A stretch of DNA of 64,000 bases from contig NZ_QNUL01000003.1 in the NCBI RefSeq assembly GCF_003383615.1, positions 124,001 through 188,000 on the forward strand. Reading direction: 5' to 3'. The notes under the pieces are model-generated. The model made no database searches and was not told the origin of the DNA. It was given only the letters and a program-made list of their open reading frames with translations. Of this stretch, positions 44,644-53,781 are shown piece after piece. The position numbers were made by a program, and so were the translations under genes. Every line of letters begins with the position of its first letter. Within the stretch, counting starts at the first letter, position 1. This stretch comes from Dyadobacter luteus. Lineage in GTDB: Bacteria; Bacteroidota; Bacteroidia; Cytophagales; Spirosomataceae.

Positions 44644-45492
44644 TTAATATATACGTTGAGTTGCCGTCCATAGTTTTATAACTTCCACCGCCTCTTTCAC
44701 ATCATGCACCCTTAGTATAGATGCTCCTCTTTCCAGTGCGAGTGTATTAAGTACAGTTGTTCCATTCAATGCCTGCTCTGGTAAAATATTCAATGTCTTA
44801 TAGATGGTTGCTTTACGCGAAAGCCCCGCAAGTACTGGATATCCCAATTGCTCAAATTCCCGTAAGTCCTTCAGCAAGCTGAAATTCTGCTCAATATTTT
44901 TAGCAAAACCAAAACCCGGATCTACCCATATATCAGTTACTCCTTTTTGCCTTAGTGTATCAATACTGCTTTTAAGCTCTCTGATAATGTCAACTACCAG
45001 GTTGTCATAGTGCGTCAATTGGTTCATCGTTTCCGGCGTCCCCCTCATGTGCATCAATATATAAGGTACCCTCAGCGCAGCCACTGTATCAAACATCTGC
45101 TCATCAAGAGTTCCTCCTGATACGTCATTAATAATATGCCCGCCAGCTTCAATGGCGGCGGCCGCTACCTGAGAACGAAAAGTATCTACAGAAATGATAA
45201 TATCAGGAAAATACTTTTTAACCGGTTCTATCACTGCTAATACCCTGTCAGACTCTTCCTGTTCACTGACTTCAGCAGCTCCAGGCCTTGTAGAATAGCC
45301 CCCGACATCAACAATAGCCGCCCCTTCCTCTATCATATTGCCCACTTTATCAAGCATCGCCTGTCCTGAGCTTACCCTGCTATTGCTGTAAAAAGAGTCA
45401 GGAGTAAAGTTCACAATTCCCATCACCAATGGTGTTGACAGGTCTACCAGTCTCCCCCCCACATTAACCGTTTTTTTATTAACTTGCGCCAT
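44644..45492 (-). CDS. folP: Dihydropteroate synthase
   Basis: Condenses p-aminobenzoate with dihydropterin-PP in folate synthesis; target of sulfonamides. 282 residues, TIM barrel: VMGIVNFTPDSFY, GAAIVDVGGYSTRPGA, NDVSGGTLD, WVDPGFGFAKN, GLSRKATIY and LRVHDVKEA. First gene of folP-cdaA; divergent from the tandem DUF1599 gene. Confidence 0.97.
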   Translation of the reverse strand: MAQVNKKTVNVGGRLVDLSTPLVMGIVNFTPDSFYSNSRVSSGQAMLDKVGNMIEEGAAIVDVGGYSTRPGAAEVSEQEESDRVLAVIEPVKKYFPDIIISVDTFRSQVAAAAIEAGGHIINDVSGGTLDEQMFDTVAALRVPYILMHMRGTPETMNQLTHYDNLVVDIIRELKSSIDTLRQKGVTDIWVDPGFGFAKNIEQNFSLLKDLREFEQLGYPVLAGLSRKATIYKTLNILPEQALNGTTVLNTLALERGASILRVHDVKEAVEVIKLWTATQRIY

Positions 45493-45607
45493 ATTAAATA
45501 AGAGAATGGAAAGAGAAGCGGCACCTTATTACTGCTCCCGAAACCACCTCCACGCTTTATTGAAATATAATATTGATAAACTACCAGCCTTAATAAATCC
45601 AATTACA

Positions 45608-46156
45608 TTGAAATCCACAGAAGCGGAATATCAGGAAATCCTACAGTATTGCCAAGATCTTTTTACAAAAAAAAATAAAGATTACGGAACTTCATGGCGC
45701 ATTCTGCGAATACCTTCCATTACTGACCAGATCTTTATCAAAGCACAGCGCATTCGTACCATTCAGGATAAAGGTTTTCAAAAAGTTGAAGAGGATGTAT
45801 CCACTGAATTTATCGGTATCATTAATTATTGCGTAATGGCCCTTATTCAGATTTCACTAACAGGTCAGGATCATGTTGATATAGATCCGAATGAACTCGG
45901 GGACTTGTATAATGGACAAGTGAATGAAGTAAAAGAACTTCTTTTCAATAAAAACCACGATTATGGCGAGGCTTGGCGCGATATGAGAGTTTCGTCTATG
46001 ACAGATATCATTCTCATGAAATTACTTCGCATCAAACAAATTGAGGATAATCAAGGCTTTACGCTCGTTTCGGAAGGTGTAAAAGCTGGCTATCAGGATA
46101 TCATCAATTACGCAGTATTTTGCCTGATTAAATCAAACGGCCTGAAAACGAACTAA
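45608..46156 (+). CDS. Tandem DUF1599 (Nmad1-like) protein
   Basis: 182 residues from a TTG at 45608, which gives the family N-terminus (MKSTEAEYQEIL). The frame is open to an ATG at 45506, but those 34 residues lie close to folP and do not resemble the family. Two copies of one module are plain: NKDYGTSWRILRIPSITDQI and, about 90 residues later, NHDYGEAWRDMRVSSMTDII, each followed by an I-N-Y pair. DUF1599 is annotated as nucleotide-modification-associated domain 1; its role in this housekeeping setting is unknown. Precedes the DoxX-like gene by 34 bp. Confidence 0.85.
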   Translation: MKSTEAEYQEILQYCQDLFTKKNKDYGTSWRILRIPSITDQIFIKAQRIRTIQDKGFQKVEEDVSTEFIGIINYCVMALIQISLTGQDHVDIDPNELGDLYNGQVNEVKELLFNKNHDYGEAWRDMRVSSMTDIILMKLLRIKQIEDNQGFTLVSEGVKAGYQDIINYAVFCLIKSNGLKTN

Positions 46157-46190
46157 GCAAAAAATACCCCGCTTTAACTTTTATAACAGA

Positions 46191-47282
46191 ATGAAAATAT
46201 TTGCTCAGATATCAAGGGTAATAGTCGGCTTACTATTTATCTTCTCGGGATTGATCAAGTTGAACGATCCTGTAGGTACACAATATAAGCTTGAAGAGTA
46301 TTTTGAAGTATTTGCGGCAGATCTTCCTGCTTTCCACGATTTGTTTGTGTCACTAATCCCGATGGCACTTTATTTCTCAGTGTTCCTTTGTGCAGCAGAA
46401 GTTGTACTTGGGATTGCACTTTTAGTAGCTTATAAGCCTCGGACTACCTCCGTGTTGCTGCTTCTGATCATTCTGTTCTTTACATTCCTTACCTTTTACT
46501 CGGCCTACTTCAACAAGGTTACCGACTGCGGATGCTTTGGGGCTGCCATCAAGTTGACACCATGGACGTCATTTGGTAAAGACATTTTCCTGCTGATTCT
46601 CATACTGGTCATCGTTTACTACCGGAAGAAATTTAAACCTCTTCCAACAGGCCTGATTGTACTCTTGTCCACCATCGCATCCTTAGGAATCGCAGTATAT
46701 GCGCTGCGTCACCTTCCGATTATAGACCTCCTACCTTACCGCGTAGGCGCAAGTATTCCTGCGCAGATGAAAGCTTCTGAACCTTTACGATACCAATATA
46801 TTTTTGAAAAGGATGGTAAAACATCCAAGTATGAGCAGTATCCTTCTGATACCACTTTGATATTCAAAGAGATGATTGTGCTCAATGAAGATGCCAAACC
46901 AAAAATTACAGACTATAAGGTTTGGAATGATGAAGGGGATTTCACGGAAGAAAGCTTCAAAGGAAAGAAGTTATTTTTGATCATTAAAAACTTCACAGAC
47001 ATCAACACGGCTGCGTTTCCGGATATTAGCAAACTTATCAATCAGGTAAAAAACAAAGGGATTGAACCCATTATTCTTACCTCTGGAGACAGTGGGGAGA
47101 TACAAAAGTTCATGCAGGAGCATCAGCTAAGCATTCCTTACTATTCTGTAGATGCCACGGTACTCAAAACAATTTCGCGCTCCAATCCTGGTTTGTGGTT
47201 GTTACAAGACGGAATTGTGAAGGGGAAATGGCATTACAATGACACTCCAACTTCAGAGGAAGTAGTTGAATTGGTTAAATAG
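46191..47282 (+). CDS. BT_3928-type membrane protein: DoxX/MauE-like plus thioredoxin-like domain
   Basis: 363 residues. Residues about 1-185 contain five membrane helices in DoxX/MauE style, starting with the GLLFIFSGLIKLNDPVG motif and carrying VTDCGCFGAA, a Cys-x-Cys placed at the membrane edge. The C-terminal domain (about 225-360) has a thioredoxin-like alternation (LFLIIKNFTDIN, PIILTSGDSGEI, NPGLWLLQDGIV) but no CxxC. Likely a periplasmic redox or methylamine-utilisation-like protein; function unproven. Between DUF1599 and aroK, probably one operon. Confidence 0.85.
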   Translation: MKIFAQISRVIVGLLFIFSGLIKLNDPVGTQYKLEEYFEVFAADLPAFHDLFVSLIPMALYFSVFLCAAEVVLGIALLVAYKPRTTSVLLLLIILFFTFLTFYSAYFNKVTDCGCFGAAIKLTPWTSFGKDIFLLILILVIVYYRKKFKPLPTGLIVLLSTIASLGIAVYALRHLPIIDLLPYRVGASIPAQMKASEPLRYQYIFEKDGKTSKYEQYPSDTTLIFKEMIVLNEDAKPKITDYKVWNDEGDFTEESFKGKKLFLIIKNFTDINTAAFPDISKLINQVKNKGIEPIILTSGDSGEIQKFMQEHQLSIPYYSVDATVLKTISRSNPGLWLLQDGIVKGKWHYNDTPTSEEVVELVK

Positions 47283-47301
47283 GCTTTGAGTTTCAGGTAA
47301 A

Positions 47302-47805
47302 ATGAAAAATATCATTCTTGTCGGCATGATGTCGTCCGGCAAAACAACCTTAGGTAAAAAACTTGCCCGGGTGTTGAATTACAAGTTTATCGATCTGGAT
47401 AAAATGATAGAGGCAGATCAGAGTATGGATATCCCTGCCCTATTTTCCGAGAAAGGGGAAGCTCATTTCAGAGAAGTTGAAAGCAGACTTCTAAAGTCTA
47501 TACAGAAGAATGCGGGGCTGGTAGTTGCTTCTGGAGGAGGAGCTCCTTGCTTCTTTGACAATATGCAGTTCATTAAGGAGTCGGGCGTCAGCATTTTCCT
47601 TGACGTTTCTGCTAAAGATCTTGCTGAAAGAATTAAAAATCATGGAAAAGACGATCGCCCTATTCTTTCCGGAGCAGTATCGCTGGAGGCCGAACTGAGT
47701 AGAAAAATTGAGGAGCGACGGCAGTTTTATGAGCAGGCAGATATTGTTATCCATGGAGTAACTGATGCAGATACATTGCTGAAATCGGTAACCCCATTAC
47801 TATAG
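47302..47805 (+). CDS. aroK: Shikimate kinase
   Basis: Phosphorylates shikimate with ATP in the chorismate pathway. 167 residues: Walker A GMMSSGKTTLGKKLA, shikimate-binding DLDKMIE (Asp at about 33), FREVESRLL, SGGGAP, and the lid Arg in DDRPILSG. 19 bp after the DoxX-like gene; terminates at a strong hairpin. Confidence 0.96.
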   Translation: MKNIILVGMMSSGKTTLGKKLARVLNYKFIDLDKMIEADQSMDIPALFSEKGEAHFREVESRLLKSIQKNAGLVVASGGGAPCFFDNMQFIKESGVSIFLDVSAKDLAERIKNHGKDDRPILSGAVSLEAELSRKIEERRQFYEQADIVIHGVTDADTLLKSVTPLL

Positions 47806-47806
47806 T

Positions 47807-47844
47807 AAAAAGTCCCGGATGTCAGAATGCATCCGGGACTTTTT
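47807..47844. terminator. Bidirectional terminator after aroK
   Basis: 15-bp perfect stem AAAAAGTCCCGGATG (47807-47821) with CATCCGGGACTTTTT (47830-47844). Also serves the convergent porin gene. Confidence 0.9.
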
Positions 47845-47870
47845 GATTTTATCAAAATCCAATATTCTTA

Positions 47871-49427
47871 TCAGAAGAAAGCTCCGACAGTCAGCATCAC
47901 GTTAACAGTCTTGTCTGAAATAACTGCCGAAGAATAAAATGCAGGGTTATTCAATGTATACGGAGTATAGACTGATTTCGAAGTGGAAAGTGTTCCTCCC
48001 AAATCAGCAAAGAAACGATCTCCGCGAACGCCCGCTCCAAGAGAATACAATAATCTGCTGCGATCAATATTGGCCCTGTCCACATAAGGATCAGCCATGT
48101 AGCCCATGCCAGCTCTTGCTCTGAATTTTCCCACCCTATACTCTCCTCCTACTCTCACATTGACTGTATTTCTGTAAATATCTTTAATCTCCCGGATAGT
48201 TCCTTCCTTGAAATCACGATTTCCTGCATCATCCAGATAGCTCGTATTCGCACGCATACCTGCGTAACCAACATACTCTACGGTTCCGGTTATAAAGCCA
48301 TCATTTTTAATAAACACCGTTCCTCCCAAAGATCCTCTGAATGGACTTACCACTCTGTATTCGAAATCATTTGCAGCCAGCGGAATGTAGGTATAGTCCG
48401 GAGTTATCAGTGTTCCTTCCGGTCCTGTCACTTGTCCGTCCACATAATTGGCCTCCACCGCCTGTGAGAAAGTTTCCCTGTAAGAACTGAATGTAGGAGT
48501 AGTCAAAGAACCTCCGAATTGGAACAAAGGATTCACTTTATAAATAATGCCAAGAGTCGCGTTTATACCAACCCCTGTCACGGTAAGCCCTTCATGCTGG
48601 TCAACCCAGTTCAGTTCAGGGCTATCTACGTAATTATCCTGCAGTACACGATCATATTTGTAACGTATTCTGTTTATTCCAACGGATCCACCCACGTAGA
48701 GTTTGTCGTTATAATTCCCGCCGTAGGCCAATGTCCATTGCGTATTTGCTCCTGTAGCGTTGTAGGTACCAACCTGTTCCAATGGACTTTCATTGTCAAC
48801 AGCCGTATACGGAGGGCCATTTACTCCACTGGGATTTATAAGATACAACTGGTAATACGCAGCAGGAATTGAGTAAGCCAAAGGCCCGCTGGATGAAGTG
48901 CCTGGATCAAAATCAGCTTCTAACTGGCTGGGCGTAGCACCGCTCCTGTTCACATCCTCAACCACCTTATTCAGGTAAGCACTGTTTTGGTTAAATCCTG
49001 TAAAACGGTATTCTTGCCGGAACGACTGCTGACGAGAATATGAGATTCCAAACGAAGAGCGTTTCCATTTTCTCTGAAAACCGGGCTGGCTTGTAAACAC
49101 TGCAGATGCATGTCCGGCAAGATTGAATTTACCCTTTGAAGTGTTGTTAATATCACCAATGTAGTCGGTCTTACTATTAACAGAAGTATAAACGGGAGTA
49201 ATTGCAACTTCCGAGCGATTGTAAAAACCTAAACCTGCGGGATTTCCGAAAATTGAACTTGCGTCTCCGCCAATTGCAGCATGGTTACCACCAAGGCTCT
49301 GAAACCTTGCAGTACCATTCTGATTGATCTCAGAGTATCTGAATGCGTCACCTGCATACTGCGAAAAAGCGTTAAAACCGCTTAACAAACCTACTATACA
49401 ACCACTTATGGCTATCGATGTTCTCAT
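47871..49427 (-). CDS. Outer-membrane transport protein, OmpP1/FadL/TodX-like
   Basis: 518 residues; signal peptide about 1-22. GDAFRYSEINQNGTARFQSL with GGDASSIFGNPAGLGFY is the N-terminal hatch signature of FadL/OmpP1 proteins in Bacteroidota; the rest is alternating aromatic beta-strands ending in Phe (VMLTVGAFF), typical of an outer-membrane barrel. Probably takes up hydrophobic molecules; substrate unknown. Single gene, with the lipoprotein gene's terminator just upstream. Confidence 0.88.
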   Translation of the reverse strand: MRTSIAISGCIVGLLSGFNAFSQYAGDAFRYSEINQNGTARFQSLGGNHAAIGGDASSIFGNPAGLGFYNRSEVAITPVYTSVNSKTDYIGDINNTSKGKFNLAGHASAVFTSQPGFQRKWKRSSFGISYSRQQSFRQEYRFTGFNQNSAYLNKVVEDVNRSGATPSQLEADFDPGTSSSGPLAYSIPAAYYQLYLINPSGVNGPPYTAVDNESPLEQVGTYNATGANTQWTLAYGGNYNDKLYVGGSVGINRIRYKYDRVLQDNYVDSPELNWVDQHEGLTVTGVGINATLGIIYKVNPLFQFGGSLTTPTFSSYRETFSQAVEANYVDGQVTGPEGTLITPDYTYIPLAANDFEYRVVSPFRGSLGGTVFIKNDGFITGTVEYVGYAGMRANTSYLDDAGNRDFKEGTIREIKDIYRNTVNVRVGGEYRVGKFRARAGMGYMADPYVDRANIDRSRLLYSLGAGVRGDRFFADLGGTLSTSKSVYTPYTLNNPAFYSSAVISDKTVNVMLTVGAFF

Positions 49428-49473
49428 GGCGTCTGTAAAAACCCGGTAAAATTTAAAAGTTACTTTTAAAACG

Positions 49474-49506
49474 AAAACCCTGCAAAATTATGACATTTTG
49501 CAGGGT
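49474..49506 (-). terminator. Terminator of the low-complexity lipoprotein gene
   Basis: 11-bp perfect stem (49477-49487 with 49496-49506), loop of 8, then TTTTCGTTTT on the minus strand. Confidence 0.85.
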
Positions 49507-49541
49507 CCGATATGCTGATAAATAAATATCAGTTCAGTTAA

Positions 49542-50837
49542 TTATCTCGGCCCTCTCGATGATGAGCGGGAAGCACCTCCTCCACCACCACCTGATGGTG
49601 CGCTATAGCTTCTTGAAGGAGCGCTATAGTTTTGAGATGGTGCGCTGTACGTTCTTGCCGGAGGACTGTAAGACTCTCTCGGAGTATTGTACGTTCTGGC
49701 TGGCGCACTGTTGTAATTCGACTGGCTGCGTGTAGGAGCTGAGTAAGATCCGCTGCTACGTGTAGCACGTGGTGCACTGTAACCTTCCGAAGAAGATGTA
49801 CGTCCAGAAGAATAGTTGCTTTCAGTTGAACGTGGTCTTGAATAATAAACGTTATTACCTTCAGAGCCATTTCTTGAATAGGTACGGGCGTTAGACTCTA
49901 CGCCTGTTCTACCAGTGCTGCTACCTCTTTCATACGATCTTGAAGATGAGGCCCTTGGAGCGCTGTAATACGTTCCTCCGTCAGAACTTGTTCTTCCTGC
50001 AGTCCTTGCATTACTTCCTGCAGATGAACGGCTGCCGGAAGATGTCCTGCCACTGCTCACATATCCGTTGTTGTAACGCTCAGTTCCTCTTGATGCATTT
50101 ACACGAGGACCGTAAGTTCTGCTTGTTCCTCTGCCCTCACCGTTATTGATCACGATAACCGGACGATTGAATGCCCAGGGGTTGTAACCGTAACCTCCGT
50201 AAAAGCTATTGTAAAGACCCATGCCTCCCATGTAGCCAAGCCCGCCCATATAACCAAACGGGCTGTAACCAAATCCACCATAGCCATATGGATCAAACAT
50301 GAATGGGTCATATCCATATGCCATCATTCTGTTGAATCCAAATGGCGAATATCCCATTCCCATCATGGATCCCATCCCGAATCCCATATATGGACTCATT
50401 CCATACATACCGCCCATTCCGAAACCGATATTCATACCGATTCTTCCTGGCCAGAAAGATCCGAATCCGTTGTTGAAATTATTAAAACGGCTTGCCTCAT
50501 TATAACCATCAGCAAAACCCGCATTGTATCCAACCTGATTACCCGACAAAGATCTTGTCGCCACTTTGGATGACAGATACGATTCATCGTAGTAATCTGC
50601 TGTACCCTCCGTTTCCGGTTGAGTACTTGCATAATAGTCAGGATTATCCGATCTTGAAAGATCTTCCTGCGTATTTCTGTATGTCCTGTCGTTTGCAACG
50701 ATGCCCGTACCTGCCCCGGAGCCATAAAGATCATCATACCCACCACCCGATTTTGAAACATATTGGTTGGTAGTACATCCCCAAGCTCCCAACAGCACCA
50801 GCAAAGACAAATATTTTGCTCTATTTATCATAATCAT
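49542..50837 (-). CDS. Low-complexity lipoprotein
   Basis: 431 residues (the second ATG at 50831 is also possible). Signal with lipobox LLGAWGC (Cys about 21). Three zones follow: an acidic Tyr/Ser zone (about 25-105), a Gly/Met/Phe/Tyr zone with repeats such as GMGSMMGMGY and YGGFGYSPFGYMGG (about 130-225), and a Ser/Tyr/Arg/Pro zone with repeated YSAPSR-type units to the end, closing GGGGGGASRSSSRGPR. No enzyme motif. Probably a disordered or sticky surface protein; the Arg-rich tail could bind nucleic acid or polyanions. Single gene with its own terminator. Confidence 0.8.
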   Translation of the reverse strand: MIMINRAKYLSLLVLLGAWGCTTNQYVSKSGGGYDDLYGSGAGTGIVANDRTYRNTQEDLSRSDNPDYYASTQPETEGTADYYDESYLSSKVATRSLSGNQVGYNAGFADGYNEASRFNNFNNGFGSFWPGRIGMNIGFGMGGMYGMSPYMGFGMGSMMGMGYSPFGFNRMMAYGYDPFMFDPYGYGGFGYSPFGYMGGLGYMGGMGLYNSFYGGYGYNPWAFNRPVIVINNGEGRGTSRTYGPRVNASRGTERYNNGYVSSGRTSSGSRSSAGSNARTAGRTSSDGGTYYSAPRASSSRSYERGSSTGRTGVESNARTYSRNGSEGNNVYYSRPRSTESNYSSGRTSSSEGYSAPRATRSSGSYSAPTRSQSNYNSAPARTYNTPRESYSPPARTYSAPSQNYSAPSRSYSAPSGGGGGGASRSSSRGPR

Positions 50838-50925
50838 GGCTTAAAAGGGTTAAACTTATACTGATGCTAAAATACATATAAAATCTATTCCACACAATCA
50901 ATAAACATCTATGCGGTTACATTAA

Positions 50926-50955
50926 TTCCAAAATTAACATAAAAAACTATCTTTG
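50926..50955 (+). promoter_or_regulatory. Promoter of proS
   Basis: TTC (50926-50928), 19-bp spacer, TATCTTTG (50948-50955): good fit to TTG-N19-TAnnTTTG with one mismatch. It implies a leader of about 60 nt before the ATG at 51021. Confidence 0.55.
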
Positions 50956-51020
50956 CAATGCTGAAAATGCAAGCGATGTATATTGTCATACTCCTTTAAA
51001 TTTACCAAATAATACAACGA

Positions 51021-52496
51021 ATGAGTAAAGCCCTACCAACACGTAGTGAAAACTACTCCGAATGGTATAACGAATTAGTTAAAAGAGCAGATTTGGCTGA
51101 GAACTCTGCAGTGAGAGGATGTATGGTGATAAAACCATACGGCTATTCCATCTGGGAAAAAATGCAGCGTGCCCTTGACGACATGTTTAAGGAAACCGGT
51201 CACACGAATGCCTATTTTCCTTTATTTATACCTAAGTCTTACCTGAGCAAAGAAGCATCACATGTAGAAGGCTTTGCAAAGGAATGTGCTGTAGTGACGC
51301 ACTATCGCCTGAAAAATGACCCCGACGGGAAAGGTGTAATTGTGGATCCCGATGCAAAACTGGAAGAGGAGCTCATCGTTCGTCCCACATCAGAAACGGT
51401 AATATGGAGTACATATAAAAACTGGATACAGTCTTACCGCGACCTGCCATTGCTGATCAATCAGTGGGCAAACGTAGTACGCTGGGAAATGAGAACGAGA
51501 TTGTTCCTTCGTACTGCTGAATTTTTGTGGCAGGAAGGCCATACGGCTCACTCCACATCTGCCGAAGCTATTGCAGAAACTAAACAAATGCTGGAAGTAT
51601 ATGCTGAATTTGCAGAGCAATGGATGGCACTTCCGGTGGTAAAAGGTATCAAAACTGCCAATGAACGTTTTGCAGGTGCTGAAGATACTTACTGTATAGA
51701 GGCATTGATGCAGGATGGTAAGGCGCTTCAGGCCGGTACATCACACTTCCTTGGTCAGAACTTTGCAAAAGCATTTGATGTAAAATTCCAGGATAAAGAA
51801 GGTAAACTTGAACACGTATGGGGTACTTCCTGGGGGGTAAGTACGCGTTTGATGGGCGCTCTGATCATGGCACACTCTGATGACAGTGGATTGGTTTTAC
51901 CACCAAAACTAGCTCCGATTCAGGTAGTAATTGTCCCTATTTACAAAAATGAAGAACAACTGGCTGCTATTACTGAAAAAGTAAATGAAATTCGTAAGGA
52001 GCTCAAAACACTGGGAATAAGCGTGAAGTTTGACGACAGCGACGCTTACAAACCTGGTTATAAATTTGCAGAATACGAATTGAAAGGTGTTCCTGTTCGT
52101 TTGGCGATCGGTGCGCGGGATCTTGAAAATGGTACGGTAGAAGTAGCGCGCAGAGATACCAAAACCAAAGAGACTGTTGCGCTGGAAGGCATCGCCGGTT
52201 TTGTAAGAGATCTGCTCGACAATATTCAGCAGGCTATCTACGACAAAGCTTTTGCATTCCGTGAAGAGAATACAACCAAAGTTGATTCATTCGAAGAGTT
52301 CAATAAAGTGCTTGATAGCAAAGGAGGATTCATTCTTGCGCATTGGGATGGAACATCTGAAACCGAAGAAAAAATTAAAGAAGAGACCAAAGCTACAATA
52401 CGCTGTGTTCCTTTGAACGCAACCGAAGAAAGTGGTGTTTGCATCTATTCAGGTAAGCCGTCCACAAAAAGGGTGGTTTTCGCAAGAGCATACTAG
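51021..52496 (+). CDS. proS: Prolyl-tRNA synthetase, short (archaeal/eukaryal-like) type
   Basis: Charges tRNA-Pro. 491 residues, class II aminoacyl-tRNA synthetase without the bacterial editing insert. Motif 2/3 regions and Pro pocket: [41 protein letters not shown] and [17 protein letters not shown]; motif 3 in [17 protein letters not shown]-terminal anticodon domain and a zinc-binding-like tail ending in VFARAY. This 'type 3' form is the usual one in Bacteroidota. Confidence 0.97.
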   Translation: MSKALPTRSENYSEWYNELVKRADLAENSAVRGCMVIKPYGYSIWEKMQRALDDMFKETGHTNAYFPLFIPKSYLSKEASHVEGFAKECAVVTHYRLKNDPDGKGVIVDPDAKLEEELIVRPTSETVIWSTYKNWIQSYRDLPLLINQWANVVRWEMRTRLFLRTAEFLWQEGHTAHSTSAEAIAETKQMLEVYAEFAEQWMALPVVKGIKTANERFAGAEDTYCIEALMQDGKALQAGTSHFLGQNFAKAFDVKFQDKEGKLEHVWGTSWGVSTRLMGALIMAHSDDSGLVLPPKLAPIQVVIVPIYKNEEQLAAITEKVNEIRKELKTLGISVKFDDSDAYKPGYKFAEYELKGVPVRLAIGARDLENGTVEVARRDTKTKETVALEGIAGFVRDLLDNIQQAIYDKAFAFREENTTKVDSFEEFNKVLDSKGGFILAHWDGTSETEEKIKEETKATIRCVPLNATEESGVCIYSGKPSTKRVVFARAY

Positions 52497-52558
52497 TATT
52501 TTGCCGGTGCAGTTTCTGGCTGTCCGGCTAATTTTTAAACCAAACATGAATAATTGCA

Positions 52559-52987
52559 ATGAAGCAGGCACAAGCAGGAGATAACGTACAGGTACATTAC
52601 AAAGGAACTCTTCCGGATGGTCAGTTATTTGACTCTTCAGAAGGACGCGAGCCTCTCGCATTTCAATTGGGGAGCGGCATGGTCATCAAAGGTTTTGATG
52701 ACGGTGTAACAGGTATGGAAATCGGAGATAAAAAAACGGTTCATATTCCTAATGCAGAAGCTTACGGTCCGGTAAATGAGGATATGATTGTTAATTTTGA
52801 CCGTGCTCAAATCCCGGCCGATATTCCTTTGGAAATTGGAAGCACACTGAACATGCACCAGGATGGTGGTCAGGTAATACCTGTAGTGATTCGTGAAGTA
52901 ACTGAGCAGCACGTTTTATTGGATGCGAACCATCCTCTTGCTGGCCAGGATCTGATTTTCGAACTTGAACTTGTTGGTATTAACTAA
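52559..52987 (+). CDS. FKBP-type peptidyl-prolyl isomerase, SlyD-like
   Basis: 142 residues, cytosolic. FKBP part: VQVHYKGTLPDGQLFDSSEG and the catalytic-site GFDDGVTGMEIGDKKTV; an inserted IF domain (about 70-120; NEDMIVNFDRAQIP, LLDANHPLAGQ) identifies the SlyD group, with chaperone activity. The His/Cys-rich metal tail of E. coli SlyD is missing. 62 bp after proS, no terminator between, so possibly co-transcribed. Confidence 0.94.
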   Translation: MKQAQAGDNVQVHYKGTLPDGQLFDSSEGREPLAFQLGSGMVIKGFDDGVTGMEIGDKKTVHIPNAEAYGPVNEDMIVNFDRAQIPADIPLEIGSTLNMHQDGGQVIPVVIREVTEQHVLLDANHPLAGQDLIFELELVGIN

Positions 52988-53011
52988 CAGACTGGCTATA
53001 AATGCGTAACT

Positions 53012-53047
53012 GGCTGGTACGGACTCGTTCTGTACCAGCCGTTTTTA
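53012..53047. terminator. Terminator after the FKBP gene
   Basis: 9-bp perfect stem GGCTGGTAC (53012-53020) with GTACCAGCC (53032-53040), then GTTTTTA. It overlaps the stop codon of the convergent AlbA_2 gene. Confidence 0.82.
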
Positions 53048-53680
53048 TTCTGCCCATTTCAAGCTGAACGTTTCTGGCTTTGCCTTGTGAATTTTAAGTA
53101 AAATTTGTTTTCCTGCCAGGTCGTTCAACATTCTCTCCGCACGCTTTTCAGAAATATTGATGATTCGGGAAAAAGCCCTTGCTGTAACCGTATCCGTGGA
53201 CTTCAGATAACTGATCAGAGATTTAACATGCCGCGTGGCCAGCAGCTTTTCTGTGTCCGCATCACCCTCTCCCTGAATCAGCAGCTTAGGAATAGGTACA
53301 CTTTTATCTTTTATTCTGATATAAATAATACGCTGATTTTTCTCATTAAGCGCATAGTGAGGTTTTTCCGGACTTTCTTCAATCTCAACGCGAAGCAGCT
53401 TCCTGCCATCGAGTAATTCTGCAGAAAATGTCAGATGCAGCGAAGGTTCTATAAGCGAGCTGGCTGCCCGTTCCAGTTTTTGTAATTCGTGCAGCTCAGA
53501 AGAAACGCCTAAAATTGAACTGTCATTAGCAACTCCGATCAGCAGAACCCCACCCGAGGTGTTGGCAAAAGATGAAATCGTTTTGGCTATTTTGTACGGA
53601 CTATCTATGATCCGCTTAAATTCGATACTCAGCCCTTCTCCTTGTTTGATAATTTCAATGGTGCTTCTTCGCTCCTGCAT
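53045..53680 (-). CDS. AlbA_2 (Schlafen-like) DNA-binding domain protein
   Basis: 211 residues. N-terminal AlbA_2/divergent AAA_4 domain (about 1-130): EGLSIEFKRIIDSPYKIAKT, SFANTSGGVLLIGVANDSSI and the IYIRIKDKSVP strand. C-terminal winged helix (about 150-205). Such stand-alone proteins are thought to be transcription regulators or ATP-binding helpers; some Schlafen-like relatives act in stress or defence. No partner gene. Same strand as dprA (102 bp downstream of it). Confidence 0.9.
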   Translation of the reverse strand: MQERRSTIEIIKQGEGLSIEFKRIIDSPYKIAKTISSFANTSGGVLLIGVANDSSILGVSSELHELQKLERAASSLIEPSLHLTFSAELLDGRKLLRVEIEESPEKPHYALNEKNQRIIYIRIKDKSVPIPKLLIQGEGDADTEKLLATRHVKSLISYLKSTDTVTARAFSRIINISEKRAERMLNDLAGKQILLKIHKAKPETFSLKWAE

Positions 53681-53781
53681 AGACCGCTGAATTGTTACAA
53701 TATCTAATCTTAAAATATGCCCTTATTCAATTAACACAATTTGCTTTACAAAAGGCTTATCTCAAATCATTTTTTTATGTT

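Noticed and set aside
45506..45607. 34-residue N-terminal extension of the DUF1599 gene from the ATG at 45506
   Set aside because: Unlike the family and close to folP; TTG at 45608 gives the expected N-terminus. Not certain.
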